A stretch of 6,812 bases of DNA from an uncultured Clostridia bacterium (GTDB lineage: Bacteria; Bacillota; Clostridia; Christensenellales; UBA1242). The notes beneath the pieces are model-generated. The model was not told the origin of the DNA, did not search any database, and saw nothing but the letters and a program-made list of their open reading frames with translations. Positions 5,536-6,812 of this stretch are shown here, in pieces. The translations under genes were made by a program, and so were the position numbers. Each line of letters begins with the position of its first letter. The stretch's first letter is position 1. The stretch covers positions 1 through 6,812 of the forward strand of contig CALWRL010000038.1 in the NCBI GenBank assembly GCA_944383945.1. Direction: 5' to 3'.

Positions 5536-6738
5536 TTAAACATTTTTAGCAATTTTTTCTACTTCATTAACAATGAAATCACAATTCTTTTGATTATCAA
5601 ATGCAATTGAATGAGTCGTTATGGTTAAATCTTTTGATATCGCTTTTCCAAGCCCAACAAGTTTTTTTACAAGCTGAACTCCTGAAACGCTATGCCCCAA
5701 ATAGAAATTATTTTCATGTGCAAAATATTGGTCTAACCTTGTAAGTAAACCAACTATATCGAAGATAAAAATTCTTATACTATTTCCATCTTTTAAAGTA
5801 GTATTGCAATAATTTATTGCATTTATAACAGCATTATAACTATCCTCTAAATCGTTATAATAACTCGTTGCAAACATCTCTAAATTCTTTTTTGTTTTTC
5901 CATAGTAAATAACTTCTGGTGCAACTTCAATTCCAACAAAAACAAGCTTTTCGTTAAAGTTATTTAAATTTGAAAAATTTTGAATTTCATCTATAATGTT
6001 TAAAATAGCTTCTTCATCATTTTTAAAAAAGGAAATAGTTCTTTCACCTTTTTTTATTGGCTTGTTAAAAATAGAAGTCGAAATTGTTGGCATTTCATAG
6101 GTTGATATATCCAAATTTTTTCTATTATTTTTCCAATTCTTAACCTCTATATCATTAATTTCTATAAGCTCTTCAACAACACCGCAATTATAATTTTCTG
6201 AAACCTTAGCAAATGCTATAATTTTATCCCCTTCTCTTAAAGAAAATTCTTCAATAATGTCATTTGGAACATAAAAAGTAGTAAATTTAAAAAATTCACT
6301 ATTTTTAATATTATTTAAATAAAAATGGCCATGAACAGAATTTAAGTATCCTAAAACTTGTTTATTATTTTTTATATCATCGCTACACAAAATAGTTGGA
6401 TTTTGAGCAAGCATTAAAAAATTGCTATATGATTCATTTTCAACAGGTTTTTGCAATTTTAAAATTTCATCAGGTATATAGTCTTTAACAATGTTTGATA
6501 TTTTTGTTATAGTTTTCGGTGGTCTACCTTTTTTTGTTATTGGTTGATTAACTTTAATTTCGCCAGAAGAAATTTTAATTATTTCACGACAAAGTTCTTC
6601 GCGCTTTTTTGTTGTTGGTGAAACAACCCCAATTGAACGGGCAAGTTCGCGAAGCTCGTAAATACCAAGTGAGTCTAATAATTTCGATGATATACTACCT
6701 TTATCGTTAGAATAATTCATGGAAGTATTATAACTCAT
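5536..6738 (-). CDS. Rho-like protein with degenerate, probably inactive ATPase domain
   Basis: A 400-residue protein with the domain order of transcription terminator Rho. Residues 16-57 form a Rho_N/SAP-like helical domain (ELRELARSIG), 69-75 read KKGRPPK, an AT-hook-like basic GRP patch, and 127-195 resemble Rho's cold-shock RNA-binding fold (VHGHFYL, then FYVPNDIIEEFSLREGDKI, matching Rho's DIYVSPSQIRRFNLRTGD). Residues 218-395 follow the RecA-like core: KPIKKGERTISFF for SPIGRGQRGLIVA, VFVGIEVAPEV for VLLIDERPEEV, IFIFDIVGLLTRL for VIILLDSITRLAR, and KLVGLGKAISKDLTITTHSI for [20 protein letters not shown]. The Walker A loop APPKAGKT is missing (FFKNDEEAI instead), the Glu211-equivalent appears to be V272, and the chain ends before the arginine-finger segment. 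Nucleic-acid binding without Rho translocase activity is inferred. No Shine-Dalgarno site precedes M1; M7 (6720) is an alternative, possibly leaderless start. First gene of the operon. Confidence 0.8.
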   Translation of the reverse strand: MSYNTSMNYSNDKGSISSKLLDSLGIYELRELARSIGVVSPTTKKREELCREIIKISSGEIKVNQPITKKGRPPKTITKISNIVKDYIPDEILKLQKPVENESYSNFLMLAQNPTILCSDDIKNNKQVLGYLNSVHGHFYLNNIKNSEFFKFTTFYVPNDIIEEFSLREGDKIIAFAKVSENYNCGVVEELIEINDIEVKNWKNNRKNLDISTYEMPTISTSIFNKPIKKGERTISFFKNDEEAILNIIDEIQNFSNLNNFNEKLVFVGIEVAPEVIYYGKTKKNLEMFATSYYNDLEDSYNAVINAINYCNTTLKDGNSIRIFIFDIVGLLTRLDQYFAHENNFYLGHSVSGVQLVKKLVGLGKAISKDLTITTHSIAFDNQKNCDFIVNEVEKIAKNV

Positions 6739-6755
6739 TTTTTTACAAAATACAA
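6727..6755 (-). promoter_or_regulatory. predicted promoter of the Rho-like operon, possibly giving a leaderless mRNA
   Basis: TTGTAT (6755-6750), 17 bases, then a perfect TATAAT (6732-6727). A start seven bases beyond the -10 falls on A6720, the first base of the second in-frame ATG (codon 7). The -10 would then lie within the first codons of the longer frame. Consensus match only. Confidence 0.5.
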
Positions 6756-6767
6756 CATTTTTTATAA

Positions 6768-6798
6768 AAAAAGGAAATTATTAAAAAATTTCCTTTTT
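6768..6798. terminator. intrinsic terminator upstream of the Rho-like operon
   Basis: A 12-bp stem pairs AAAAAGGAAATT (6768-6779) with AATTTCCTTTTT (6787-6798) around a seven-base loop. T-rich tracts follow on both strands. Because the next gene inward reads on the minus strand, this most likely ends a minus-strand gene lying beyond 6812, and it marks the operon's upstream boundary. No coding sequence is visible between it and the window end. Confidence 0.8.
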
Positions 6799-6812
6799 AT
6801 TTTTTTTCTTTT

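Noticed and set aside
5020..5538. Frameshift or nonsense mutation splitting one Rho-like/membrane gene in two
   Set aside because: The two frames are in phase, but the Rho-like chain already reaches a sensible helical end. The downstream gene has its own GTG, and there is no sign of a lost conserved segment. It is kept only as a readthrough possibility.
5536..6738. Calling this gene functional transcription terminator Rho
   Set aside because: The P-loop lysine/threonine, the catalytic Glu and the C-terminal arginine-finger region are absent, although the domain order matches.

Overview
The window is a strongly AT-rich piece of a bacterial chromosome. Its codons end mostly in A or T, TGA is used as a stop, Shine-Dalgarno sites are of the AGGAGG type, terminators are compact A/T hairpins, and the gene content is anaerobic (a NifJ-type pyruvate:ferredoxin oxidoreductase) with a DivIVA-domain protein. 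This suggests a low-GC anaerobic member of the Bacillota, possibly an uncultivated gut lineage. The genus cannot be told from the sequence. There are no rRNA or tRNA genes, no mobile elements and no CRISPR array.

Layout from left to right. Positions 1-2133 (minus strand) hold the first 711 codons of nifJ, and the window edge cuts the gene at its ferredoxin domain. A 141-base, nearly pure A/T divergent promoter region (2134-2274) separates it from a plus-strand membrane transporter with a His/Cys-rich loop (2275-3231), a probable heavy-metal or manganese exporter. A bidirectional terminator (3231-3263) lies between this gene and the convergent galU-like nucleotidyltransferase (3284-4126, minus strand), which has its own promoter and a strong Shine-Dalgarno site. 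Positions 4226-6738 form a three-gene minus-strand operon. In transcription order it encodes a Rho-like protein of 400 residues, a small six-helix membrane protein of 165 residues, and a DivIVA-domain coiled-coil protein of 265 residues. Terminators bound the operon at 6768-6798 and 4205-4233.

The operon is the most interesting part. Its first protein keeps the domain order of transcription terminator Rho: a Rho_N helical domain, a basic GRP linker, a cold-shock-like RNA-binding fold and a RecA-like core. The ATP-binding loop is gone, the catalytic glutamate appears replaced, and the chain stops before the arginine-finger region. It therefore looks like an ATPase-dead relative of Rho. It is coupled to an integral membrane protein and to a DivIVA-domain protein that lacks the usual membrane-inserting Phe-Arg pair. 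A membrane-attached nucleic-acid-binding scaffold is a reasonable hypothesis, but it is inference only.

The other genes look like separate housekeeping or accessory transcription units: pyruvate oxidation to acetyl-CoA, metal export and UDP-glucose supply. Nothing in the sequence ties them to the operon beyond adjacency.
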